Source: Nonomuraea jabiensis
GTDB lineage: Bacteria; Actinomycetota; Actinomycetes; Streptosporangiales; Streptosporangiaceae
Length of the DNA: 64,000 bases
NCBI RefSeq assembly: GCF_014204795.1
Contig: NZ_JACHMB010000001.1
Location: 5,716,501 to 5,780,500, forward strand
Direction of reading: 5' to 3'
This document shows, in pieces, positions 1 through 8,066 of the stretch. Every line of letters begins with the position of its first letter. Within the stretch, counting starts at the first letter, position 1. The notes beneath the pieces were generated by a model, which searched no databases, was not told the DNA's origin, and was given only the letters and a program-made list of their open reading frames with translations. The position numbers were made by a program, and so were the translations under genes.

Positions 1-1
1 C

Positions 2-832
2 GCGGCGGTGGACGGGGCACGGGTGAACGGCGCCGTCGAGATCGGGCGGCACATCCGGCGGCGGGGCGAGGACATCGCCGAGGGCGCGGTCGTGCTGGGC
101 GCGGGCGCGGTGGTGACCCCGGTGGCGCTCGGGCTGGCCGCCGCGCTGGGCCACGACGAGCTGCTGGTACGGCCCCGCCCGCGGGTGGCGGTGCTGATCA
201 CCGGGGACGAGGTCGTGCGCGAGGGCCTGCCCGCGCCGGGCCGGGTGCGCGACGCCATCGGCCCGTTCCTGCCCGGCCTGGTGGCGTGGGCCGGCGGCCG
301 GGTGGCGAGCACGGACGTGCTGCCCGACGGTCGGGAAGCGCTCCGCGCCGCGCTGGAGACCGGGGTGGCGGACGTGGTCGTCGTGTGCGGCGCGTCGTCC
401 AAAGGGCCCGCCGATCACCTGAGGGCCGTGCTCGGCGACCTCGGCGCCGACGTGATCGTCGACGGAGTCGCCGTGCGGCCCGGGCACCCCCAGCTCCTGG
501 CCCGGCTGCCGGGCGGGAGGCTGGCCGTCGGCCTGCCGGGAAACCCGTTCGCGGCCCTCGGCGCGGCCCTCACGCTGCTCGCGCCCATCCTGCGCGTGCT
601 GGCCGGGCTCCCCGTCCGCACGGAGACGTCGGCGCTGGCCGGAGCGGTGCGGGCGCATCCGCGCGACACGCGGCTCGTGCCGGTCAGGCGGTCGGGCCGG
701 GGCGTGGTGCCGGTGGGGCACGACCGGCCGGGTTCGCTGTGGGGCGCGGCGCTGGCCGACGCGCTGGCCGTCGTCCCGCCGGGGTGGGCCGGTGAGCAGG
801 TCGAGCTGATCGAGTTGCCTCCTGGGGGCTAG
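2..832 (+). CDS. MoeA-like molybdopterin molybdenumtransferase, 3' part
   Basis: The reading frame is open from the window edge, so the true start lies upstream. The visible 277 residues carry the MoeA signature order: a segment ending in PRVAVLITGDEVV (family: rPrVavlsTGdEl), a central DAIGP segment, VVVVCGASSKGPADH where MoeA proteins usually have GGvSvGdyD, VRPGHPQLLARL, and GLPGNPFAAL. MoeA inserts molybdate into adenylylated molybdopterin. The GASSKG replacement of GGVSVG and the short C-terminal domain make this a diverged family member, so the exact activity is uncertain. It ends 34 bp before the first ATACNGTAT operator and is probably not part of the oxalate operon. Confidence 0.65.
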   Translation, partial: AAVDGARVNGAVEIGRHIRRRGEDIAEGAVVLGAGAVVTPVALGLAAALGHDELLVRPRPRVAVLITGDEVVREGLPAPGRVRDAIGPFLPGLVAWAGGRVASTDVLPDGREALRAALETGVADVVVVCGASSKGPADHLRAVLGDLGADVIVDGVAVRPGHPQLLARLPGGRLAVGLPGNPFAALGAALTLLAPILRVLAGLPVRTETSALAGAVRAHPRDTRLVPVRRSGRGVVPVGHDRPGSLWGAALADALAVVPPGWAGEQVELIELPPGG

Positions 833-865
833 ACAGGCCGAACGGGAGGGAGTAACCATTGCGGT

Positions 866-884
866 CATACGGTATGCAGTATGC
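866..884. promoter_or_regulatory. Palindromic operator 1 upstream of the oxalate arm
   Basis: CATACGGTATG at 866-876 is a perfect 11-bp palindrome, and ACGGTATGCAGT at 869-880 fits a 12-bp dyad found again at 10147-10158 and 11539-11550. It lies 30-48 bp before the chosen start of the ThDP enzyme. I infer binding of the GntR/FCD regulator encoded at 9365-10102. Confidence 0.6.
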
Positions 885-913
885 GGAAGACAGCCGACGC
901 CGGAAAGGGTGGC

Positions 914-2587
914 ATGATGTCGGAAACGATCTCTGGTGGTCATCTCGTAGCCAAGGCACTCAAAGCCGAGGGCGTGGACGTGATCTACACGCTCTGCGGC
1001 GGCCACATCATCGATATCTATGACGGCTGCGTCGATGAGGGCATCGAGGTCATCGACGTACGCCACGAGCAGGTGGCGGCGCACGCGGCCGACGGGTACG
1101 CGCGCATCACCGGCAAGCCCGGCTGCGCGGTGGTCACCGCCGGGCCGGGCACGACCGACGCGGTCACCGGCGTGGCCAACGCCTTCCGCGCGGAGAGCCC
1201 CATGTTGCTCATCGGCGGCCAGGGAGCGCTGAGCCAGCACAAGATGGGCTCGCTGCAGGACCTGCCGCACGTGGACATGATGAGCCCGATCACGAAGTTC
1301 GCGGCCACGGTGCCCAGCACGGAGCGGGTGGCGGACATCGTCTCGATGGCCTTCCGCGAGTGCTACCACGGCGCTCCGGGGCCGTCGTTCCTGGAGATCC
1401 CGCGCGACGTGCTCGACGCGAAGGTCCCCCTGGAGAAGGCGCGCATCCCCAAGGCCGGGCACTACCGGGCCTCGACCCGCCAGCAGGGCGACCCCGAGGC
1501 GATCGAGCGGCTGGCCGACATGCTGGCGCACGCGGAGAAGCCGTGCATCCTGCTCGGGAGCCAAGTGTGGACGTGCCGGGCCACGGACGCCGCGATCGAC
1601 TTCGTCCGCGCCCTCAACGTGCCCGCGTACATGAACGGCTCGGGCCGCGGCACGCTCCCACCCGGCGACCCGCACCACTTCCAGCTCAGCCGCAGGTACG
1701 CCTTCACCAACGCCGACCTGATCATCATCGTCGGCACCCCGTTCGACTTCCGGATGGGCTACGGCAAGCGCCTGTCGCCGACCGCCGCCGTCGTCCAGAT
1801 CGACCTCGACTACCGCACCGTCGGCAAGAACCGCGACATCGACCTGGGGATCGTCGGCGACGCCGGCCTCGTCCTCGCGGCGGCGGCCCAGGCCGCCAGC
1901 GGCCGCATCGAGAACGCGGTGACCAAGCGCAAGGAGTGGATGGACGAGCTGCGCGCGGTCGAGACCCAGGCGTACGAGAAGCGCCTGCCCCGCCAGCTGT
2001 CCGGCGCCCAGCCCATCGACCCCTACCGGCTGGTCCACGAGATCAACGAGTTCCTCACCGAGGACACGATCTACATCGGCGACGGCGGCGACATCGTCAC
2101 CTTCTCGGGCCAGGTCGTGCAGCCCAAGTCGCCCGGCCACTGGATGGACCCGGGACCGCTCGGCACGCTCGGCGTCGGCATGGCGTTCGCGATGGCGGCC
2201 AAGCAGGCGCGGCGCGACAAGGAGGTGCTCTGCCTGTTCGGCGACGGCGCCTTCAGCCTGACCGGCTGGGACTTCGAGACCATGGTCCGCTTCGACCTGC
2301 CGTTCATCGGGGTCATCGGCAACAACTCGTCCATGAACCAGATCAGGTACGGCCAGGCCGCCAAGTACGGCGAGGACCGCGCCCGCGTCGGCAACACCCT
2401 CGGCGACATCCGCTACGGCGACTTCGCCAAGCTGCTCGGCGGCTACGGCGAGGAGGTGCGCGACCCGGCCGAGATCCGGCCCGCGCTGGAGCGGGCCCGG
2501 GAGTCGGGCAAGCCCTCGCTGATCAACGTGTGGGTCGATCCAGAGGTCTACGCCCCCGGAACCATGAACCAGACGATGTACAAGTAG
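914..2587 (+). CDS. ThDP-dependent oxalyl-CoA decarboxylase / 2-hydroxyacyl-CoA lyase-like enzyme
   Basis: A 557-aa ThDP enzyme of the acetolactate synthase superfamily. Start 914 is preferred over the in-frame ATG at 881, because AAAGGGTGG precedes 914 and 881 lies inside the operator. Visible motifs are the N-terminal Pyr domain with the ThDP-activating Glu in VRHEQVAAHAADGYAR, a central Rossmann-like domain, and a C-terminal PP domain with GDGAFSLTGWDFET and NNSSMNQIRYG (the GDG...NN motif). It ends 12 bp before an Frc-like CoA-transferase, which argues for oxalyl-CoA decarboxylation to formyl-CoA. However, the N-terminal half resembles acetolactate synthase more than classic Oxc, and the C-terminus (NQTMYK) differs from the Oxalobacter enzyme as I remember it. 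A 2-hydroxyacyl-CoA lyase is the main alternative. Confidence 0.7.
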   Translation: MMSETISGGHLVAKALKAEGVDVIYTLCGGHIIDIYDGCVDEGIEVIDVRHEQVAAHAADGYARITGKPGCAVVTAGPGTTDAVTGVANAFRAESPMLLIGGQGALSQHKMGSLQDLPHVDMMSPITKFAATVPSTERVADIVSMAFRECYHGAPGPSFLEIPRDVLDAKVPLEKARIPKAGHYRASTRQQGDPEAIERLADMLAHAEKPCILLGSQVWTCRATDAAIDFVRALNVPAYMNGSGRGTLPPGDPHHFQLSRRYAFTNADLIIIVGTPFDFRMGYGKRLSPTAAVVQIDLDYRTVGKNRDIDLGIVGDAGLVLAAAAQAASGRIENAVTKRKEWMDELRAVETQAYEKRLPRQLSGAQPIDPYRLVHEINEFLTEDTIYIGDGGDIVTFSGQVVQPKSPGHWMDPGPLGTLGVGMAFAMAAKQARRDKEVLCLFGDGAFSLTGWDFETMVRFDLPFIGVIGNNSSMNQIRYGQAAKYGEDRARVGNTLGDIRYGDFAKLLGGYGEEVRDPAEIRPALERARESGKPSLINVWVDPEVYAPGTMNQTMYK

Positions 2588-2599
2588 GGGAGCGCCAAG

Positions 2600-3823
2600 A
2601 TGAAGGCTCTCGAAGGTGTCCGCGTCCTCGACATGACCCACGTCCAGTCGGGCCCGTCCTGCACCCAGCTGCTCGCCTGGCTGGGCGCGGACGTCGTCAA
2701 GCTGGAGGCCCCGACCGGCGACATCACCCGGCAGCAGCTCCGCGATCTGCCGGACGTCGACAGCCTCTATTTCACGATGCTCAACTGCAACAAGCGCAGC
2801 ATCACCCTCAACATGAAGAGCGAGCGCGGCAAGGAGATCTTCACCGAGCTGGTGAAGAGCGCCGACATCCTGGTCGAGAACTTCGGCCCGGGCGCGGTCG
2901 ACCGCATGGGCTTCACCTGGGACCGCCTCCAGGAGCTCAACCCGCGCCTGATCTACGCCTCGATCAAGGGCTTCGGCACCGGCAGATACGCCAAGTTCAA
3001 GGCGTACGAGGTGATCGCCCAGGCCATGGGCGGCTCGATGGCCACCACCGGCTTCGAGGAGGGCCCGCCGCTGGCCACCGGGGCGCAGATCGGCGACTCG
3101 GGCACCGGCATCCACGCGGTCGCCGGCATCCTGGCCGCCCTCTACCAGCGCCAGCAGACCGGCCGCGGGCAGCGCGTACAGGTGGCCATGCAGCACGCCG
3201 TGCTGAACCTGTGCCGCGTCAAGCTCCGCGACCAGCAGCGCCTGGCGCACGGCCCGCTGCGCGAGTACCCGAACAAGACCTTCGGCGACGAGGTGCCCCG
3301 CTCGGGCAACGCCAGCGGCGGCGGCCAGCCCGGCTGGGCGGTGCGCTGCGCGCCCGGCGGGCCCAACGACTACATCTACGTGATCGTGCAGCCGGTCGGC
3401 TGGAAGCCCATCTCGACCATCATCGGACGGCCCGAACTGGCCGACGACCCCGAGTGGGCGACGCCCGAGGCGCGGCTGCCGAAGCTGGACAAGATGTTCC
3501 AGCTCATCGAGGAGTGGACGATCCGCCACGACAAGTGGGCGGTGCTCGACCGGCTCAACGCCGAGAACATCCCGTGCGGGCCGATCCTGTCCACCAAGGA
3601 GCTGGTCCAGGACGAGAGCCTGCGCGAGGAGGGCATCGTCGTCACGGTCGACCACCCGGAGCGCGGCGAGTTCGTGACCGTCGGCAGCCCGTTGCAGCTG
3701 TCGGACTCCCCGGTCGACGTCCGCACCCCGCCCCTGCTCGGCGAGCACAACCAGGAGATCTACGGCGAGCTCGGCGTCAGAGCGGAAGAGCTGGCGGAGC
3801 TGAAGACGAACGGAGTCATCTAG
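2600..3823 (+). CDS. frc: Formyl-CoA:oxalate CoA-transferase (class III, CaiB/BaiF)
   Basis: This 407-aa protein matches Frc closely along its length. Landmarks are LDMTHVQSGPSCTQ at the N-terminus, NVDSLYF-like PDVDSLYFTMLNCNKRS near 51-67, VENFGPGAVDRMGFTW near 92-107, the catalytic Asp in GDSGTGIH (Asp166, equivalent to Oxalobacter Asp169), VKLRDQQRL near 207, and the active-site glycine loop GGGQPGW near 240-246. The enzyme moves CoA from formyl-CoA to oxalate, giving oxalyl-CoA and formate. It sits between the ThDP enzyme and an acyl-CoA synthetase, apparently as one transcript. This is the strongest single piece of evidence that the island handles oxalate. Confidence 0.88.
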   Translation: MKALEGVRVLDMTHVQSGPSCTQLLAWLGADVVKLEAPTGDITRQQLRDLPDVDSLYFTMLNCNKRSITLNMKSERGKEIFTELVKSADILVENFGPGAVDRMGFTWDRLQELNPRLIYASIKGFGTGRYAKFKAYEVIAQAMGGSMATTGFEEGPPLATGAQIGDSGTGIHAVAGILAALYQRQQTGRGQRVQVAMQHAVLNLCRVKLRDQQRLAHGPLREYPNKTFGDEVPRSGNASGGGQPGWAVRCAPGGPNDYIYVIVQPVGWKPISTIIGRPELADDPEWATPEARLPKLDKMFQLIEEWTIRHDKWAVLDRLNAENIPCGPILSTKELVQDESLREEGIVVTVDHPERGEFVTVGSPLQLSDSPVDVRTPPLLGEHNQEIYGELGVRAEELAELKTNGVI

Positions 3824-3891
3824 TGGAGCGGCGAGTAGGGTCCGACAGCGGCAGCTTGCGTAACCAGGGAGGACCCGTAGGGAGCGCGACC

Positions 3892-6009
3892 ATGGGCGCA
3901 GTCCGCGAAGTCATCGAGAAGGCGCTCGCCGAGGGCCGCACGGCCCTGACCGCCCCCGAGGGGCGCAGGATCTGCGAGGAGTACGGCATCGCCACCCCCG
4001 GCGAGGGCCTGGCCACCTCGGCCGACGAGGCGGTCTCGATCGCCGAGCGCATCGGCCTCCCGGTCGTCCTGAAGATCGTCTCCCCGGACATCCTGCACAA
4101 GACGGACGCGGGCGGCGTGCTGGTCGGCCTGAAGAGCGCCGAGGAGGTCCGCGCGGGCTACGACACGATCCTGGCCAACGCCCGCGCCTACAACCCCGAC
4201 GCCGCCATCGACGGCGTCCAGGTGCAGCAGCTCGTCGGCGGCGGCCACGAGGTCATCGTCGGCGCCGTCACCGACCCCACCTTCGGCAAGGTCATCGCCT
4301 TCGGCCTGGGCGGCGTCCTGGTCGAGGTGCTCAAGGACGTGACCTTCCGGCTTGCCCCGGTTTCGGGTGAAGATGCCCTTGGGATGCTGGACGACATCAG
4401 GGCGGCGGAAGTGCTCCGTGGTGCCCGTGGCGCGGAGCCCGCGAACCGGGAGGCGCTCGCGGAGCTGATCGAGCGCGTCGGCAGGCTGGTCTCCGACTTC
4501 CCCGAGATCGTCGAGGTGGACCTCAACCCCGTCTTCGCCGACGCGAACGGCGCGGTCGCCGCCGACGTGCGCATCCTCATCGGGGACAAGCCCGCGGAGG
4601 TCGCCCGCCTGCCGCGGGAGGAGATCCTCCGGCAGATGACGCGCATCTTCAAGCCGCGCTCGGTCGCCGTGATCGGCGCCTCCGCCGAGACCGGCAAGAT
4701 CGGCAACTCGGTCATGCGCAACCTCATCAACGGCGGCTACCAGGGGCAGATCTTCCCGATCAACCCCAAGGCCGACGAGATCATGGGGCTGACCGCGTAC
4801 AAGAGCATCTCGGACGTGCCCGGCGACGTGGACGTGGCCGTGTTCGCGATCCCCGCCAAGTTCGTGGCGCCGGCGCTGGAGGAGACCGGGCGCAAGGGCG
4901 TGGCGGGCGCGATCATGATCCCGTCGGGGTTCGCCGAGACGGGGAACGTCGAGGGCCAGAAGGAGATCGTCGAGATCGCGCGCAGGCACGGCGTGCGCAT
5001 GCTCGGGCCCAACATCTACGGCTACTACTACACGCCGGAGAACCTCTGCGCGACGTTCTGCACCCCGTACGACGTCAAGGGCAGCGTGGCGCTGACCTCG
5101 CAGAGCGGCGGCATCGGCATGGCCATCCTGGGCTTCAGCCGCACCACCAAGATGGGCGTCTCGGCCATCGTCGGCGTCGGCAACAAGGCCGACGTGGACG
5201 AGGACGACCTGCTGACCTTCTTCGAGCAGGACGACAACACCAAGGCCGTCGCCATGCACCTGGAGGACCTCAAGGACGGCCGCGGCTTCGTCGAGGCCGC
5301 GCGCAGGGTCGTCAGGCAGAAGCCGGTCATCGTGCTCAAGGCCGGCCGCACCGCCATGGGCGCCCGGGCGGCGGGCTCGCACACGGGCGCGCTGGCGGGC
5401 GACGACAAGGTCTACGACGACATCCTGCGGCAGGCCGGGGTCGTGCGCGCGCCGGGGCTCAACGACATGCTCGAATACGCCCGAGCGCTGCCGATCCTGC
5501 CCGCGCCCAAGGGCGAGAACGTCGTCATCATCACCGGGGCGGGCGGCTCGGGCGTGCTGCTGTCGGACGCCATCGTGGACGCCGGGCTGACGCTCATGGA
5601 CATCCCGCCCGACCTGGACGCGGCCTTCCGCGCCTACATCCCGCCGTTCGGCGCGGCGGGCAACCCCATCGACATCACCGGCGGCGAACCGCCCTCGACC
5701 TACGAGAACACGGTCCGCCTCGGCCTGGCCGACGAGCGCATCCACGCGCTCGTCCTGGGCTACTGGCACACGATCGTGACGCCGCCGATGGTCTTCGCCG
5801 AGCTCATCGCCCGTGTCGTGGCGGAGGAGCGGGCGAAGGGCAACGTCAAGCCGGTCGTGGCGTCACTCGCCGGCGACACCGAGGTAGAGGAGGCCAGCGA
5901 GTACCTGTTCGAGCACGGCGTGGTCGCGTACCCGTACACGACGGAGAAGCCCGTGGCGGTCCTCGGCGCGAAATACCGCTGGGCCAGGGCCGCCGGACTG
6001 CTGCGCTAA
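3892..6009 (+). CDS. Fused ADP-forming acyl-CoA synthetase (acetate-CoA ligase family)
   Basis: A 705-aa single-chain NDP-forming acyl-CoA synthetase. The ATP-grasp (beta) domain comes first (about 1-235), followed by CoA-binding and ligase (alpha) domains (about 245-705) that begin KPRSVAVIGAS and carry the phosphohistidine motif GSHTGALAGDD. ATG 3892 follows GGGAG with good spacing. The family interconverts acyl-CoA + ADP + Pi with acid + ATP + CoA. In this operon the likely substrates are formyl-CoA (energy conservation) or oxalate (activation); the sequence does not decide. The 68 bp before it are non-coding. It probably belongs to the same operon as frc. Confidence 0.75.
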   Translation: MGAVREVIEKALAEGRTALTAPEGRRICEEYGIATPGEGLATSADEAVSIAERIGLPVVLKIVSPDILHKTDAGGVLVGLKSAEEVRAGYDTILANARAYNPDAAIDGVQVQQLVGGGHEVIVGAVTDPTFGKVIAFGLGGVLVEVLKDVTFRLAPVSGEDALGMLDDIRAAEVLRGARGAEPANREALAELIERVGRLVSDFPEIVEVDLNPVFADANGAVAADVRILIGDKPAEVARLPREEILRQMTRIFKPRSVAVIGASAETGKIGNSVMRNLINGGYQGQIFPINPKADEIMGLTAYKSISDVPGDVDVAVFAIPAKFVAPALEETGRKGVAGAIMIPSGFAETGNVEGQKEIVEIARRHGVRMLGPNIYGYYYTPENLCATFCTPYDVKGSVALTSQSGGIGMAILGFSRTTKMGVSAIVGVGNKADVDEDDLLTFFEQDDNTKAVAMHLEDLKDGRGFVEAARRVVRQKPVIVLKAGRTAMGARAAGSHTGALAGDDKVYDDILRQAGVVRAPGLNDMLEYARALPILPAPKGENVVIITGAGGSGVLLSDAIVDAGLTLMDIPPDLDAAFRAYIPPFGAAGNPIDITGGEPPSTYENTVRLGLADERIHALVLGYWHTIVTPPMVFAELIARVVAEERAKGNVKPVVASLAGDTEVEEASEYLFEHGVVAYPYTTEKPVAVLGAKYRWARAAGLLR

Positions 6010-6087
6010 GAGCCGAGCGCAACAGGTCGGGCGAAGGGGGCTATTCGGGGCGCACGAGGAAGCAACAACCCCCCAGGAGGTCCGTAG

Positions 6088-7578
6088 GTGGACACATCGA
6101 AAACACCACCGGCGACGGCCACGCCGCCGGTCGAGGACGAACGAGTATGGAAAGCGGGCCGGCTCGCGCCGATGCCCATCAGGAAGCTGCCCGACGCGCC
6201 TCCGTCGGTGCACATTCTCGGGCCGACGGTCTTCCTCGTCGCGCTGGGCGTGGGCATGGGCGAGTCGTACATGTGGCCCAGGCTGGTGCTGCTGTTCGGG
6301 CCCGAGATCAGGTGGCTGTTCCTCATCGGCGTCACGCTGCAGGCCTTCGTGATGCTGGAGATGGCGCGCTACGCCATGGCGACGGGGGAGAGCATCTTCT
6401 CCGGCGCGGCCCGGGTGTTCAAGCCGCTGATGTGGTTCTTCTTCATCGTGGCCATCGCCGTCTACATCTGGCCGGGACACCTGTCGGCGGGAGCGGCGGC
6501 GTTCGAGGAGATCACCGGGATCCCGTGGATGGTGACCGCCGTCATCGGGCTCATCCTGGTCGGCGTGGTGTTCAGCCTGGCCAAGGTGATCTACAACGTG
6601 CTGGAGAACGTGCTGTCGCTGCTCATCGGCACGCTCGTGCTCGGCACGGCGGTGGTCGCGGCCATGGTCGGCTCCTGGGGCGACGTGGCCTCGACGCTCT
6701 CGGGCATGTTCTCCTTCGGCTACTTCCCGTCGGAGGCCATGTCGGCGGCCTGGTTCCCCGTCATCGTGGGGGCGTGCGCCTTCGCCGGGCCCTCCGGCAT
6801 GCAGCAGATGTGGTACACGCTGCACCTGCGTGACTCCGGAGCCGGCATGGGCGCGCACATCCCGCAGATCCGCGGGCTGCGGCACGCGGGGCAGGAAGAG
6901 GAGATGCCCGCGCGCGGGTTCATGTTCGACACCGAGGACCCGGCCGAGATGGCCAAGTGGAAGGGGTGGCGGCGCTGGGTCACGTTCGACGCGCTGCTGC
7001 TGTTCTGGGGCGTCACCATGCTGGTGACGATCTCGTTCACGGTGATCGCGCAGTCGGCCGTGCGGCTCAACCCGGGCGTGCGGACCGTCATCCAGGGCGA
7101 CGACCGCGAGGTGGCGCTCACCGCGATGGCCAACGCCGTCTCCCACGCGGGCAGCTCGGTGCTCGGGTCCGTCTTCCTCGGGTTCATCGCGCTGATCGGC
7201 CTGAACGCCACCCTGGGACTGTTCGACTCCTTCTCCCGGGGCCAGGCTGACATGACCTACCACTTCGTGCCCGGGGCGAAGAAGCTGGGCATGTCGCGCC
7301 TGTACGGGGTCTTCCTCTGGGGCGTGATCCTCTTCGGCATCCTGATCCTGCTGTTCGGGCCGGCCGACGGGCCGAGCGGGATCCTGGACACGCTGGCGTT
7401 CCTGTCGACGTTCGCGATGGGGGCGTACTGCGTGACCCTGCTCCTGGTGAACAACCGCATGCTGCCCAAACCGATCAGGCCCAAGTGGTGGACGAACGTC
7501 ATCATCGGCTTCGGCGCGGTGTTCTACCTGGGGATGCTGTTCTACAGCCTGTTCGCCTTCGGCGTGGTCGTGGGCTGA
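6088..7578 (+). CDS. Nramp-fold transporter lacking canonical metal motifs
   Basis: A 496-aa polytopic membrane protein with about eleven hydrophobic segments. It starts at a GTG preceded by AGGAGG. Overall it resembles Nramp-family divalent metal transporters. The helix-1 region (about 45-66) reads LGVGMGESYMWP with no DPGN, and the helix-6 region (about 221-243) reads ACAFAGPSGMQQMW with no MPH, so the usual Mn/Fe-binding residues are absent. A soluble insertion of about 50 residues (DTEDPAEMAKWKG and flanks) separates the halves. Its place in the oxalate operon, overlapping the next gene by 1 bp, suggests a non-standard substrate such as Mg2+, a metal-carboxylate complex or a carboxylate. 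That substrate is inference. Confidence 0.65.
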   Translation: MDTSKTPPATATPPVEDERVWKAGRLAPMPIRKLPDAPPSVHILGPTVFLVALGVGMGESYMWPRLVLLFGPEIRWLFLIGVTLQAFVMLEMARYAMATGESIFSGAARVFKPLMWFFFIVAIAVYIWPGHLSAGAAAFEEITGIPWMVTAVIGLILVGVVFSLAKVIYNVLENVLSLLIGTLVLGTAVVAAMVGSWGDVASTLSGMFSFGYFPSEAMSAAWFPVIVGACAFAGPSGMQQMWYTLHLRDSGAGMGAHIPQIRGLRHAGQEEEMPARGFMFDTEDPAEMAKWKGWRRWVTFDALLLFWGVTMLVTISFTVIAQSAVRLNPGVRTVIQGDDREVALTAMANAVSHAGSSVLGSVFLGFIALIGLNATLGLFDSFSRGQADMTYHFVPGAKKLGMSRLYGVFLWGVILFGILILLFGPADGPSGILDTLAFLSTFAMGAYCVTLLLVNNRMLPKPIRPKWWTNVIIGFGAVFYLGMLFYSLFAFGVVVG

Positions 7579-8066
7579 TGGACGGACGGCACAGCCTCGA
7601 ACTCGCCCTGCCAGGGGCGTCGATCGGAGCCGTCGCCGGAGCCATGGCCGGTGGGCTGACCCTGTTCGCGGGGCAGCCCACCGGGATGGCCGCGCTGTCG
7701 GCACTGTCGCTCGCCCTGCCGCTCGCCCTCTTCGGCGGCCTGTACGGCGTGCTGCTCGGCCACGGCGTGTTCCGTCCGGGGACCTTCGGGCCGGTCGGCC
7801 TGTACTGGGTGGTGGCCTTCCCCGTGGCCCGGCTCGCGCAGGAGAGCCTGGTCGGGATCGGCCTGGCCGACGGAGTGCTGCCGTTCCTGGCGTACCAGGC
7901 GATGGTGAGCCTCGGCTTCGCGATCGGCTTCGTCTGGCTGCACGAGCGGATCATGCCGCACTGGCTGATCCGCCGCGCCGCCGCCAACCCGGTGGCCAAG
8001 GACCTGCTCGGCCTCTACGTCCGGCACGCCGGGATGCTGCGCGCACGGAAGGGGGCCCGCCGGTGA
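7578..8066 (+). CDS. Small integral membrane protein of the oxalate operon
   Basis: A 162-aa protein with four to five hydrophobic stretches and a basic C-terminal tail (HAGMLRARKGARR). The ATG overlaps the transporter's TGA by one base and its own TGA overlaps the GTG of the TerC gene, so translation is coupled on both sides. I recognise no named family. Constant placement between two membrane transport genes would suggest an accessory subunit, but this is a guess from context. Confidence 0.6.
   Translation: MDGRHSLELALPGASIGAVAGAMAGGLTLFAGQPTGMAALSALSLALPLALFGGLYGVLLGHGVFRPGTFGPVGLYWVVAFPVARLAQESLVGIGLADGVLPFLAYQAMVSLGFAIGFVWLHERIMPHWLIRRAAANPVAKDLLGLYVRHAGMLRARKGARR

Noticed and set aside
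1360..3891. Plus-strand open frame running through the ThDP enzyme and frc into the synthetase
   Set aside because: The part before 3892 is an Arg/Pro/Ala-rich out-of-frame shadow; only the synthetase part after ATG 3892 is coding.
3820..5769. A 649-codon open frame on the minus strand opposite the acyl-CoA synthetase
   Set aside because: It mirrors the real plus-strand gene codon by codon, is low-complexity (Asp/Arg/Val/His-rich) and has no domain; long antisense frames are normal at this GC content.
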